This document shows, one piece after another, positions 23,521 through 39,000 of a stretch of 60,000 nt of DNA (its first letter is position 1; each line of letters opens with the position of its first letter). The stretch is from Nymphaea colorata (taxonomy: Eukaryota > Streptophyta > Magnoliopsida > Nymphaeales > Nymphaeaceae). The notes under the pieces were generated by a model that made no database searches, had not been told where the DNA came from, and was given only the letters and a program-made list of their open reading frames with translations. The stretch lies in NCBI RefSeq assembly GCF_008831285.2, contig NC_045139.1, forward strand, positions 15,794,354 to 15,854,353. Reading direction: 5' to 3'. The translations under genes were made by a program, and so were the position numbers.

Positions 23521-26500
23521 AACAATTTTTAGATCAGTTAAGACCACTGATTAAAGTTCAACAATTTTCAGATCGGATAAGGCCACCGATAGAAGTTCAA
23601 CAAATTTTCAAATCATATAAGCCCCTTGATCGAAGTTCAACAATTTGATCAAATAAGACCACCGATCAAAGTTCAACAATTTTTCGATCAGATATGACAA
23701 CTGATCGAAGATGAACAATTTTTCAGATCAGATATGACAACTGATCGAAGTTAAACAATTTTCAGATCAATTAAGACCACTGATCAAAGTTCAACAATTT
23801 TCAGATCAGATAAGGCCACCGATCGAAGTTCCCACTGATCACAATTTGATCAGATAAGACCACTGATCAAAGTTCAACAATTTTCAGAACATATCAGACC
23901 ATTGATCAAAGTTCAACAATTTGATCAAATACGACCACTGATCGAACCACTGAACAAAGTTCAACAATTTTTAGAACAGATCAGACCACCAATCGAAGAT
24001 GAACAATTTTTAGATCAGATATGACAACTGATCGAAGTTAAACAATTTTCAGATCAATTAAGACCACTGATCAAAGTTCAACAATTTTCAGATCAGATAA
24101 GGCCACCGATCGAAGTTCCCACTGATCGAAGCTCAACAATTTGATCAGATAGGACCACTGATCGAAGTTCAATAATTTTTAGATCAGATAAGACCACTGA
24201 TCAAAGTTCAATAATTTTTAGATCAGATAAGACCACTGATCAAAGTTCAACAATTTTTATATCAGATCAAACCATTGATCAAAGTTCAACAATTTTCACA
24301 TCATACCACTGATTGAAGTTCAACAATTTCTCAATCAGATAGGAAAATTGATCGAAGTTCAACAATTTTTAGATCAGTTAGGACCACTGCTTAAAGTTCA
24401 ACAATTTTCAGATCGGATAAGGCCACCGATCGAAGTTCAACAAATTTTCAAATCAAATAAGCCCCTTGATCGAAGTTCAACGATTTGATCAAATAAGACC
24501 ACCGATCGAAGTTCGACAAATTTTCGATCAGATATGACAACTGATCGAAGTTAAACAATTTTCAGATCAATTAAGACCACTGATCAAAGTTCAACAATTT
24601 TCAGATCAGATAAGGCCACCGATCGAAGTTCCCACTGATCGAAGCTCAACAATTTGATCAGATAAGACCACTGATCGAAGTTCAACAATTTTCAGAACAT
24701 ATCAGACCATTGATCAAAGTTCAACAATTTCATCAAATAAGACCACTGATCAAACCACTGAACAAAGTTCAACAATTTTCAGATGATGTTAGACCACTGA
24801 TTGAAGTTCAATAATTTTTAGATCAGCCAAGACCGCTGATCGAAGTTCAACAATTTTAGGATTTGATAAGACCACTAGTCGAAGTTCAACAATTTTCGTA
24901 TTAGTTAAGACTACTGATCAAAGGTCAACAATTTTCAAATCAAATAAGGCCACCGATTGAAGTTCAACAAATTTTCAAATCAGATATGCCCACTGATTGA
25001 AAACCAACAATTTGATAAGATAAGACCACTGATCGATATTCAACAATTTTCAGATTAGATCGTATCACTGATCAAAGTTCAATAATTTTTAGATCAGATA
25101 AGACCACTGGTCAAAGTTCAACAATTTTTATATCAGATCAAACCACTGATCAAAGTTCAACAATTTTCACATCATACCACTGATTGAAGTTCAACAATTT
25201 CTCAATCAGATAGGAAAATTGATCGAAGTTCAACAATTTTTAGATCAGTTAAGACCACTGATTAAAGTTCAACAATTTTCAGATCGGATAAGGCCACCGA
25301 TCGAAGTTCAACAAATTTTCAAATCAAATAAGCCCCTTGATCGAAGTTCAACGATTTGATCAAATAAGACCACCGATCGAAGTTCGACAAATTTTCGATC
25401 AGATATGACAACTGATCGAAGTTAAACAATTTTCAGATCAATTAAGACCACTGATCAAAGTTCAACAATTTTCAGATCAGATAAGGCCACCGATCGAAGT
25501 TCCCACTGATCGAAGCTCAACAATTTGATCAGATAAGACCACTGATCGAAGTTCAACAATTTTCAGAACATATCAGACCATTGATCAAAGTTCAACAATT
25601 TCATCAAATAAGACCACTGATCGAACCACTGAACAAAGTTCAACAATTTTCAGATCATGTTAGACCACTGATTGAAGTTCAATAATTTTTAGATCAGACA
25701 AGACCGCTGATCGAAGTTCAACAATTTTAGGATTCGATAAGACCACTAGTCGAAGTTCAACAATTTTCGTATTAGTGAAGACTACTGATCAAAGGTCAAC
25801 AATTTTCAGATCAAATAAGGCCACCGATTGAAGTTCAACAAATTTTCAAATCAGATATGCCCACTGATTGAAAACCAACAATTTGATCAGATAAGACCAA
25901 GGCCACCGATTGAAGTTCAACAAATTTTCAAATCAGATATGCCCACTGATTGAAAACCAACAATTTGATCAGATAAGACCACTGATCGATGTTCAACAAT
26001 TTTCAGATTAGATCGTATCACTGATCAAAGTTCAATAATTTTTAGATCAGATAAGACCACTGATCAAAGTTCAACAATTTTTATATCAGATCAAACCATT
26101 GATCAAAGTTCAACAATTTTCACATCATACCACTGATTGAAGTTCAACAATTTCTCAATCAGATAGGAAAATTGATCGAAGTTCAACAATTTTTAGATCA
26201 GTTAGGACCACTGATTAAAGTTCAACAATTTTCAGATTAGATAAGGCCACCGATCGAAGTTCAACAAATTTTCAAATCAAATATGCCCCTTGATCGAAGT
26301 TCAACGATTTGATCAAATAAGACCACCGATCGAAGTTCGACAAATTTTCGATCAGATATGACAACTGATCGAAGTTAAACAATTTTCAGATCAATTAAGA
26401 CCACTGATCAAAGTTCAACAATTTTCAGATCAGATAAGGCCACCGATCGAAGTTCCCACTGATCGAAGCTCAACAATTTGATCAGATAAGACCACTGATC

Positions 26501-27480
26501 GAAGTTCAACAATTTTCAGAACATATCAGACCATTGATCAAAGTTCAACAATTTCATCAAATAAGACCTCTGATCGAACCACTGAACAAAGTTCAACAAT
26601 TTTCAGATGATGTTAGACCACTGATTGAAGTTCAATAATTTTTAGATCAGCCAAGTCCGCTGATCGAAGTTCAACAATTTTAGGATTTGATAAGACCACT
26701 AGTCGAAGTTCAACAATTTTCGTATTAGTGAAGACTACTGATCAAAGGTCAACAATTTTCAGATCAAATAAGGCCACCGATTGAAGTTCAACAAATTTTC
26801 AAATCAGATATGCCCACTGATTGAAAACCAACAATTTGATCAGATAAGACCACTGGTCGATGTTCAACAATTTTCAGATTAGATCGTATCACTGATCAAA
26901 GTTCAATAATTTTTAGATCAGATAAGACCACTGATCAAAGTTCAACAATTTTTATATCAGATCAAACCATTGATCAAAGTTCAACAATTTTCACATCATA
27001 CCACTGATTGAAGTTCAACAATTTCTCAATCAGATAGGAAAATTGATCGAAGTTCAACAATTTTTAGATCAGTTAGGACCACTGATTAAAGTTCAACAAT
27101 TTTCAGATCGGATAAGGCCACCGATCGAAGTTCAACAAATTTTCAAATCAAATAAGCCCCTTGATCGAAGTTCAACGATTTGATCAAATAAGACCACCGA
27201 TCGAAGTTCGACAAATTTTCGATCAGATATGACAACTGATCGAAGTTAAACAATTTTCAGATCAATTAAGACCACTGATCAAAGTTCAACAATTTTCAGA
27301 TCAGATAAGGCCACCGATCGAAGTTCCCACTGATCGAAGCTCAACAATTTGATCAGATAAGACCACTGATCGAAGTTCAACAATTTTCAGAACATATCAG
27401 ACCATTGATCAAAGTTCAACAATTTCATCAAATAAGACCACTAGTCGAAGTTCAACAATTTTAGGATTTGATAAGACCAC
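23520..27480 (+). repeat. Satellite zone with mixed HOR lengths
   Basis: Landmark CTAGTCGAAG at 24875, 25746, 26699 and 27480 gives spacings of 871, 953 and 781 bp. The 953-bp unit contains an 82-bp tandem duplication at 25817-25898/25899-25980. The 781-bp unit lacks several monomers at about 27440. Confidence 0.8.
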
Positions 27481-30400
27481 TAGTCGAAGTTCAACAATTT
27501 TCGTATTAGTTAAGACTACTGATCAAAGGTAAACAATTTTCAGATCAAATAAGGCATCCGATTGAAGTTCAACAAATTTTCAAATCAGATATGCCCACTG
27601 ATTGAAAACCAACAATTTGATCAGATAAGACCACTGGTCGATGTTCAACAATTTTCAGATTAGATCGTATCACTGATCAAAGTTCAATAATTTTTAGATC
27701 AGATAAGACCACTGATCAAAGTTCAACAATTTTTATATCAGATCAGACCACTCATCAAAGTTCAACAATTTTCACATCATTCCGCTGATTGAAGTTCAAC
27801 AATTTTTCAATCAGATAGGAAAATTGATCGAAGTTCAACAATTTTTAGATCAGTTAAGACCACTGATTGAAGTTCAACAATTTTCAGATCAGATAAGGCC
27901 ACCGATCGAAGTTCAACAAATTTTCAAATCAAATAAGCCCCTTGATCGAAGTTCAACAATTTGATCAAATAAGACCACCGATCAAATAAGACCACCGATC
28001 AAAGTTCAACAATCAGATAGGGCCACCGATCGAAGTTCAACAATTTTTAGATCAGTTAGGACCACTGATTAAAGTTCAACAATTTTTCGATCAGATAAGA
28101 CCACCGATCAAAGTTAAACAATTTTTCGATCAGATATGACAACTGATCGAAGTTAAACAATTTTCAGATCAATTAAGACAACTGATCAAAGTTAAACAAT
28201 TTTCAGATCAGATAAGGCCACCGATCGAAGTTCAACAATTTTCAGATCAGATAAAGCTACCGATCGAAGTTCCCACTGATCGAAGCTCAACAATTTGATC
28301 AGATAAGACCACTGATCGAAGTTCAACAATTTTCAGAACATATCAGACCATTGATCAAAGTTCGACAATTTTTCAATCAGATAGGAAAATTGATCGAAGT
28401 TCAACAATTTTTAGATCAGTTAGGACCACTGATTAAAGTTCAACAATTTTTCGATCAGATAAGACCACCGATCAAAGTTAAACAATTTTTCGATCAGATA
28501 TGACAACTGATCGAAGTTAAACAATTTTCAGATCAATTAAGACCACCGATCAAAGTTCAACAATTTTTCGATCAGATATGACAACTGATCGAAGTTAAAC
28601 AATTTTCAGATCAATTAAGACCACTGATCAAAGTTCAAGAATTTTCAGATCAGATAAGGCCACCGATCGAAGTTCCCACTGATCGAAGCTCAACAATTTG
28701 ATCAGATAAGACCACTGATCGAAGTTCAACAATTTTCAGAACATATCAGACCATTGATCAAAGTTCAACAATTTCATCAAATAAGACCACTGATCGAACC
28801 ACTGAACAAAGTTCAACAATTTTCAGATGATGTTAGACCACTGATTGAAGTTCAATTATTTTTAGATCAGACAAGACCGCTGATCGAAGTTCAACAATTT
28901 TAGGATTCGATAAGACCACTAGTCGAAGTTCAACAATTTTCGTATTAGTGAAGACTACTGATCAAAGGTCAACAATTTTCAGATCAAATAAGGCCACCGA
29001 TTGAAGTTCAACAAATTTTCAAATCAGATATGCCCACTGATTGAAAACCAACAATTTGATCAGATAAGACCACTGATCGATGTTCAACAACTTTCAGATT
29101 AGATCGTATCACTGATCAAAGTTCAATAATTTTTAGATCAGATAAGACCACTGATCAAAGTTAAACAATTTTTATATCAGATCGAACCATTGATCAAAGT
29201 TCAACAATTTTCACATCATACCACTGATTGAAGTTCAACAATTTCTCAATTAGATAGGAAAATTGATCGAAGTTCAACAATTTTTAGATCAGTTAGGACC
29301 ACTGATCAAAGTTCAATAATTTTCAGATCGGATAAGGCCACCGATCGAAGTTCAACAAATTTTCAAATCAAATAAGCCCCTTGATCGAAGTTCAACGATT
29401 TGATCAAATAAGACCACCGATCGAAGTTCGACAAATTTTCGATCAGATATGACAACTGATCGAAGTTAAACAATTTTCAGATCAATTAAGACCACTGATC
29501 AAAGTTAAACAATTTTCAGATCAGATAAGGCCACCGATCGAAGTTCCCACTGATCGAAGCTCAACAATTTGATCAGATAAGACCACTGATCGAAGTTCAA
29601 CAATTTTCAGAACATATCAGACCATTGATCAAAGTTCAACAATTTCATCAAATAAGACCACTGATCAAACCACTGAACAAAGTTCAACAATTTTCAGATG
29701 ATGTTAGACCACTGATTGAAGTTCAATAATTTTTAGATCAGACAAGACCGCTGATCGAAGTTCAACAATTTTTGGATTCGATAAGACCACTAGTCGAAGT
29801 TCAACAATTTTCGTATTAGTGAAGACTACTGATCAAAGGTCAACAATTTTCAGATCAAATAAGGCCACCGATTGAAGTTAAACAAATTTTCAAATCAGAT
29901 ATGCCCACTGATTGAAAACCAACAATTTGATCAGATAAGACCACTCATCGATGTTCAACAATTTTCAGATTAGATCGTATCACTGATCAAAGTTCAATAA
30001 TTTTTAGATCAGATAAGACCACTGATCAAAGTTCAACAATTTTTATATCAGATCAAACCACTGATCAAAGTTCAACAATTTTCGCATCATACCACTGATT
30101 GAAGTTCAACAATTTTTCAATCAGATAGGAAAATTGATCGAAGTTCAACAATTTTTAGCTCAGTTAGGACCACTGATTAAAGTTCAGCAATTTTTCGATC
30201 AAATAAGACCACCGATGAAAGTTCAACAATTTTTCGATCAGATATGACAACTGATCGAAGTTAAACAATTTTCAGATCAATTAAGACCACCGATCAAAGT
30301 TCAACAATTTTTTGATCAGATATGACAACTGATCGAAGTTAAACAATTTTCAGATCAATTAAGATCAACTATTTTCAGATCAAATAAGGCCACCGATTGA

Positions 30401-33000
30401 AGTTCAACAAATTTTCAAATCAGATATGCCCACTGATTGAAAACCAACAATTTGATCAGATAAGACCACTGATCGAAGACCAACAATTTTCAGATTAGAT
30501 CGTATCACTGATCAAAGTTCAATAATTTTTAGATCAGATAAGACCACTGATCAAAGTTCAACAATTTTTATATCAGATCAAACCCTTGATCAAAGTTCAA
30601 CAATTTTCACATCATACCACTGATTGAAGTTCAACAATTTCTCAATCAGATAGGAAAATTGATCGAAGTTCAACAATTTTTAGATCAGTTAAGACCACTG
30701 ATTAAAGTTCAACAATTTTCAGATCGGATAAGGCCACCGATCGAAGTTCAACAAATTTTCAAATCAAAAAAGCCCCTTGATCGAAGTTCAGATAAGGCCA
30801 CCGATCGAAGTTCCCACTGATCGAAGCTCAACAGTTTGATCAGATAAGACCACTGATCGAAGTTCAACAATTTTCAGAACATATTAGACCATTGATCAAA
30901 GTTCAACAATTTCATCAAATAAGACCACTGATCGAACCACTGAACAAAGTTCAACAATTTTCAGATGATGTTAGACCACTGATTGAAGTTCAATAATTTT
31001 TAGATCAGCCAAGACCGCTGATCGAAGTTCCACAATTTTAGGATTTGATAAGACCACTAGTCGAAGTTTAACAATTTTCGTATTAGTGAAGACTACTGAT
31101 CAAAGGTCAACAATTTTCAGATCAAATAAGGCCACCGATTGAAGTTCAACAAATTTTCAAATCAGATATGCCCACTAATTGAAAACCAACAATTTGATCA
31201 GATAAGGCCACTGATCGATGTTCAACAATTTTCAAATTAGATCGTATCACTGATCAAAGTTCAATAATTTTTAGATCAGATAAGACCACTGATCAAAGTT
31301 CAACAATTTTTATATCAGATCAGACCACTGATCAAAGTTCAACAATTTTCACATCATACCACTGATTGAAGTTCAACAATTTTTCAATCAGATACGAAAA
31401 CAATTTGATCAGATAAGACCACTGATCGAAGTTCAACAATTTTCAGAACATATCAGACCATTGATCAAAGTTCGACAATTTTTCAATCAGATAGGAAAAT
31501 TGATCGAAGTTCAACAATTTTTAGATCAGTTAGGACCACTGATTAAAGTTCAACAATTTTTCGATCAGATAAGACCACCGATCAAAGTTCAACAATTTTT
31601 CGATCAGATATGACAACTGATCGAAGTTAAACAATTTTCAGATCAATTAAGACCACCGATCAAAGTTCAACAATTTTTCGATCAGATATGACAACAGATC
31701 GAAGTTAAACAATTTTCAGATCAATTAAGACCACTGATCAAAGTTAAACAATTTTCAGATCAGATAAGGCCACCGATCGAAGTTCCCACTGATCGAAGCT
31801 CAACAATTTGATCAGATAAGACCACTGATCGAAGTTCAACAATTTTCAGAACATATCAGACCATTGATCAAAGTTCAACAATTTCATCAAATAAGACCAC
31901 TGATCAAACCACTGAACAAAGTTCAACAATTTTCAGATGATGTTAGACCACTGATTGAAGTTCAATAATTTTTAGATCAGACAAGACCGCTGATCGAAGT
32001 TCAACAATTTTTGGATTCGATAAGACCACTAGTCGAAGTTCAACAATTTTCGTATTAGTGAAGACTACTGATCAAAGGTCAACAATTTTCAGATCAAATA
32101 AGGCCACCGATTGAAGTTAAACAAATTTTCAAATCAGATATGCCCACTGATTGAAAACCAACAATTTGATCAGATAAGACCACTCATCGATGTTCAACAA
32201 TTTTCAGATTAGATCGTATCACTGATCAAAGTTCAATAATTTTTAGATCAGATAAGACCACTGATCAAAGTTCAACAATTTTTATATCAGATCAAACCAC
32301 TGATCAAAGTTCAACAATTTTCGCATCATACCACTGATTGAAGTTCAACAATTTTTCAATCAGATAGGAAAATTGATCGAAGTTCAACAATTTTTAGCTC
32401 AGTTAGGACCACTGATTAAAGTTCAGCAATTTTTCGATCAAATAAGACCACCGATGAAAGTTCAACAATTTTTCGATCAGATATGACAACTGATCGAAGT
32501 TAAACAATTTTCAGATCAATTAAGACCACCGATCAAAGTTCAACAATTTTTTGATCAGATATGACAACTGATCGAAGTTAAACAATTTTCAGATCAATTA
32601 AGATCAACTATTTTCAGATCAAATAAGGCCACCGATTGAAGTTCAACAAATTTTCAAATCAGATATGCCCACTGATTGAAAACCAACAATTTGATCAGAT
32701 AAGACCACTGATCGAAGACCAACAATTTTCAGATTAGATCGTATCACTGATCAAAGTTCAATAATTTTTAGATCAGATAAGACCACTGATCAAAGTTCAA
32801 CAATTTTTATATCAGATCAAACCCTTGATCAAAGTTCAACAATTTTCACATCATACCACTGATTGAAGTTCAACAATTTTTCAATCAGATAGGAAAATTG
32901 ATCGAAGTTCAACAATTTTTAGATCAGTTACGACCACTGATTAAAGTTCAACAATTTTGAGATCGGATAAGACCACTGATTGAAGTTCAACAATTTTCAG
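27481..33000 (+). repeat. Heavily rearranged satellite zone
   Basis: Contains out-of-register junctions near 27975, 28010, 30365, 30790 and 31395, extra copies of a 78-bp dimer (near 28500, 30240, 31590 and 32470), and a duplication of about 1.18 kb (29460-30640 versus 31700-32880, offset 2239 bp). Confidence 0.8.
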
Positions 33001-36000
33001 ATCAGATAAGGCCACCGATCGAAGTTCAACAAATTTTCAAATCAAATAAGCCCCTTGATCGAAGTTCAACGATTTGATCAAATAAGACCACGGATCAAAG
33101 TTCGACAATTTTTCGATCAGATATGACAACTGATCGAAGTTAAACAATTTTTAGATCAATTAAGACCACTGATCAAAGTTCAACAATTTTCAGATCAGAT
33201 AAGGCCACCGATCGAAGTTCCCACTGATCGAAGCTCAACAATTTGATCAGATAAGACCACTGATCGAAGTTCAACAATTTTCAGAACATATCAGACCATT
33301 GATCAAAGTTCAACAATTTCATCAAATAAGACAACTGATCGAACCACTGAACAAAGTTCAACAATTTTCAGATGATGTTAGACCACTGATTGAAGTTCAA
33401 TAATTTTTAGATCAGACAAGACCGCTGGTCGAAGTTCAACAATTTTAGGATTTGATAAGACCACTAGTCGAAGTTTAACAATTTTCGTATTAGTTAAGAC
33501 TACTGATCAAAGGTCAACAATTTTCAAATCAAATAAGGCCACCGATTGAAGTTCAACAAATTTTCAAATCAGATATGCCCATTGATTGAAAACCAACAAT
33601 TTGATAAGATAAGACCACTGATCGATATTCAACAATTATCAGATTAGATCGTATCACTGATCAAAGTTGAATAATTTTTAGATCAGATAAGACCACTGAT
33701 CAAAGTTCAACAATTTTTATATCAGATCAGACCACTGATCAAAGTTCAACAATTTTCACATCATACCACTGATTGAAGTTCAACAATTTTTCAATCAGAT
33801 AGGAAAATTGATCGAAGTTCAACAATTTTTAGATCAGTTAAGACCACTGATTAAAGTTCAACAATTTTCAGATCGGATAAGGCCACCGATCGAAGTTCAA
33901 CAAATTTTCAAATCAAATAAGCCCCTTGATCTAAGTTCAACGATTTGATCAAATAAGACCACCGATGAAAGTTCAACAATTTTTCGATCAGATATGACAA
34001 CTGATCGAAGTTAAACAATTTTCAAATCAATTAAGACCACTGATCAAAGTTCAACAATTTTCAGATCAGATAAGGCCACCGATCGAAGTTCCCACTGATC
34101 GAAGCTCAACAATTTGATCAGATAAGACCACTGATCGAAGTTCAACAATTTTCAGAACATATCAGACCATTGATCAAAGTTCAACAATTTCATCAAATAA
34201 GACCACTGATCGAACCACTGAACAAAGTTCAACAATTTTCAGATGATGTTAGACCACTGATTGAAGTTCAATAATTTTTAGATCAGCCAAGACCGCTGAT
34301 CGAAGTTCAACAATTTTAGGATTTGATAAGACCACTAGTCGAAGTTCAACAATTTTCGTATTAGTTAAGACTACTGATCAAAGGTCAACAATTTTCAGAT
34401 CACATAAGGCCTCCGATTGAAGTTCAACAAATTTTCAAATCAGATATGCCCACTGATTGAAAACCAACAATTTGATCAGATAAGACCACTGGTCGATGTT
34501 CAACAATTTTCAGATTAGATCGTATCACTGATCAAAGTTCAATAATTTTTAGATGAGATAAGACCACTGATCAAAGTTCAACAATTTTTATATCAAATCA
34601 GACTACTGATCAAAGTTCAACAATTTTCACATCATTCCACTGATTGAAGTTCAACAAATTTTCAATCAGATAGGAAAATTGATCGAAGTTCAACAATTTT
34701 TAGATCAGTTAAGACCACTGATTAAAGTTCAACAATTTTCAAATCAGATAAGGCCACCGATCGAAGTTCAACAAATTTTCAAATCAAATAAGCCCCTTGA
34801 TCGAAGTTCAACGATTTGATCAAATAAGACCACCGATCAAAGTTGGACAATTTTTCGATCAGATATGACAACTGATCGAAGTTAAACAATTTTCAGATCA
34901 ATTAAGACCACTGATCAAAGTTCAACAATTTTTAGATCAGATAAGGCCACCGATCGAAGTTCAACAATTTTCAAATCAGATAAGGCCACCGATCGAAGTT
35001 CCCACTGATCGAAGCTCAACAATTTGATCAGATAAGACCACTGATCGAAGTTCAACAATTTTCAGAACATATCAGACCATTGATCAAAGTTCAACAATTT
35101 CATCAAATAAGACCACTGATCGAACCACTGAACAAAGTTCAACAATTTTCAGATGATGTTAGACCACTGATTGAAGTTCAATAATTTTTAGATCAGACAA
35201 GACCGCTGATCAAAGTTCAACAATTTTAGGATTCGATAAGACCACTAGTCGAAGTTTAACAATTTTCGTATTAGTGAAGACTACTGATCAAAGGTCAACA
35301 ATTTTCAGATCAAATAAGGCCACCGATTGAAGTTCAACAAATTTTCAAATCAGATATGCCCACTGATTGAAAACCAACAATTTGATAAGATAAGACCACT
35401 GATCGATGTTCAACAATTTTCAGATTAGATCGTATCACTGATCAAAGTTCTATAATTTTTAGATCAGATAAGACCACTGATCAAAGTTCAACAATTTTCA
35501 CATCATACCACTGATTGAAGTTCAACAATTTCTCAATCAGATAGGAAAATTGATCGAAGTTCAACAATTTTTAGATCAGTTAGGACCACTGATTAAAGTT
35601 CAACAATTTTCAGATCGGATAAGGCCACCGATCGAAGTTCAACAAATTTTCAAATCAAAAAAGCCCCTTGATCGAAGTTCAACGATTTGATCAAATAAGA
35701 CCACCGATCAAAGTTCAACAATTTTTCGATCAGATATGACAACTGATCGAAGTTAAACAATTTTCAGATCAATTAAGACCATTGATCAAAGTTCAACAAT
35801 TTTCAGATCAGATAAAGCCACCGATCGAAGTTCCCACTGATCGAAGCTCAACAATTTGATCAGATAAGACCACTGATCGAAGTTCAACAATTTTCAGAAC
35901 ATATCAGACCATTGATCAAAGTTCAACAATTTCATCAAATAAGACCACTGATCGAACCACTCAACAAAGTTCAACAATTTTCATATGATGTTAGACCACT

Positions 36001-39000
36001 GATTGAAGTTCAATAATTTTTAGATCAGCCAAGACCGCTGATCGAAGTTCAACAATTTTAGGATTTGATAAGACCACTAGTCGAAGTTCAACAATTTTCG
36101 TATTAGTTAAGACTACTGATCAAAGGTCAACAATTTTCAGATCAAATAAGGCCTCCGATTGAAGTTCAACAAATTTTCAAATCAGATATGCCCACTGATT
36201 GAAAACCAACAATTTGATCAGATAAGACCACTGGTCGATGTTCAACAATTTTCAGATTAGATCGTATCACTGATCAAAGTTAAATAATTTTTAGATGAGA
36301 TAAGACCACTGATCAAAGTTCAACAATTTTTATATCAGATCAAACCACTGATCAAAGTTCAACAATTTTCACATCATACCACTGATTGAAGTTCAACAAT
36401 TTCTCAATCAGATAGGAAAATTGATCGAAGTTCAACAATTTTTAGATCAGTTAAGACCACTGATTAAAGTTCAACAATTTTCAGATCAGATAAGGCCACC
36501 GATCGAAGTTCAACAAATTTTCAAATCAAATAAGCCCCTTGATCGAAGTTCAACAATTTGATCAAATAAGACCACCGATCAAAGTTGGACAATTTTTCGA
36601 TCAGATATGACAACTGATCGAAGTTAAACAATTTTCAGATCAATTAAGACCACTGATCAAAGTTCAACAATTTTCAGATCAGATAAGGCCACCGATCGAA
36701 GTTCAACAATTTTCAGATCAGATAAGGCCACCGATCGAAGTTCCCACTGATCGAAGCTCAACAATTTGATCAGATAAGACCACTGATCGAAGTTCAACAA
36801 TTTTCAGAACATATCAGACCATTGATCAAAGTTCAACAATTTCATCAAATAAGACCACTGATCGAACCACTGAACAAAGTTCAACAATTTTCAGATGATG
36901 TTAGACCACTGATTGAAGTTCAATAATTTTTAGATCAGACAAGACCGCTGATCGAAGTTCAACAATTTTAGGATTCGATAAGACCACTAGTCGAAGTTCA
37001 ACAATTTTCGTATTAGTGAAGACTACTGATCAAAGGTCAACAATTTTCAGATCAAATAAGGCCACCGATTGAAGTTCAACAAATTTTCAAATCAGATATG
37101 CCCACTGATTGAAAACCAACAATTTGATCAGATAAGACCACTGATCGATGTTCAACAATTTTCAGATTAGATCGTATCACTGATCAAAGTTCAATAATTT
37201 TTAGACCAGATAAGACCACTCATCAAAGTTCAACAATTTTTATATCAGATCATACCACTGATCAAAGTTCAACAATTTTCGCATCATACTACTGATTGAA
37301 GTTCAACAATTTTTCAATCAAATAGGAAAATTGATCGAAGTTCAACAATTTTTAGATCAGATCAAACCACTGATCAAAGTTCAACAATTTTCGCATCATA
37401 CCACTGATTGAAGTTCAACAATTTTTCAATCAGATAGGAAAATTGATCGAAGTTCAACAATTTTTATATCAGTTAGGACCACTGATTAAAGTTCAACAAT
37501 TTTTCGATCAAATAAGACCACCGATCAAAGTTCAACAATTTTTCGATCAGATATGACAACTGATCGAAGTTAAACAATTTTCAGATCAATTAAGACCACT
37601 GATCAAAGTTCAACAATTTTCAGATCAATTAAGACCACTGATCAAAGTTCAACAATTTTTAGATCAGATCAAACCACTGATCAAAGTTCAACAATTTTCG
37701 CATCATACCACTGATTGAAGTTCAACAATTTTTCAATCAGATAGGAAAATTGATCGAAGTTCAACAATTTTTAGATCAGTTAGGACCACTGATTAAAGTT
37801 CAAGAATTTTTCGATCAAATAAGACCACCGATCAAAGTTCAACAATTTTTCGATCAGATATGACAACTGATCGAAGTTAAACAATTTTCAGATCAATTAA
37901 GACCACCGATCAAAGTTCAACAATTTTTCGATCAGATATGACAACTGATCGAAGTTAAACAATTTTCAGATCAATTAAGACCACTGATCAAAGTTCAACA
38001 ATTTTCAGATCAGATAAGGCCACCGATCGAAGTTCCCACTGATCGAAGCTCAACAATTTGATCAGATAAGACCACTGATCGAAGTTCAACAATTTTCAGA
38101 ACATATCAGACCATTGATCAAAGTTCAACAATTTCATCAAATAAGACGACTGATCGAACCACTGAACAAAGTTCAACAATTTTCAGATGATGTTAGACCA
38201 CTGATTGAAGTTCAATAATTTTTAGATCAGACAAGACCGCTGATCGAAGTTCAACAATTTTAGGATTCGATAAGGCCACTAGTCGAAGTTCAACAATTTT
38301 CGTATTAGTTAAGACTACTCATCAAAGGTCAACAATTTTCAGATCAAATAAGGCCACCGATTGAAGTTCAACAAATTTTCAAATCAGATATGCCCACTGA
38401 TTGAAAACCAACAATTTGATAAGATAAGACCACTGATCGATGTTCAACAATTTTCAGATTAGATCGTATCACTGATCAAAGTTCTATAATTTTTAGATCA
38501 GATAAGACCACTGATCAAAGTTCAACAATTTTCACATCATACCACTGATTGAAGTTCAACAATTTCTCAATCAGATAGGAAAATTGATCGAAGTTCAACA
38601 ATTTTTAGATCAGTTAGGACCACTGATTAAAGTTCAACAATTTTCAGATCGGATAAGGCCACCGATCGAAGTTCAACAAATTTTCAAATCAAAAAAGCCC
38701 CTTGATCGAAGTTCAACGATTTGATCAAATAAGACCACCGATCAAGGTTCAACAATTTTTCGATCAGATATGACAACTGATCGAAGTTAAACAATTTTCA
38801 GATCAATTAAGACCATTGATCAAAGTTCAACAATTTTCAGATCAGATAAAGCCACCGATCGAAGTTCCCACTGATCGAAGTTCAACAATTTTCAGAACAT
38901 ATCAGACCATTGATCAAAGTTCAACAATTTCATCAAATAAGACCACTGATCGAACCACTGAACAAAGTTCAACAATTTTCAGATGATGTTAGACCACTGA

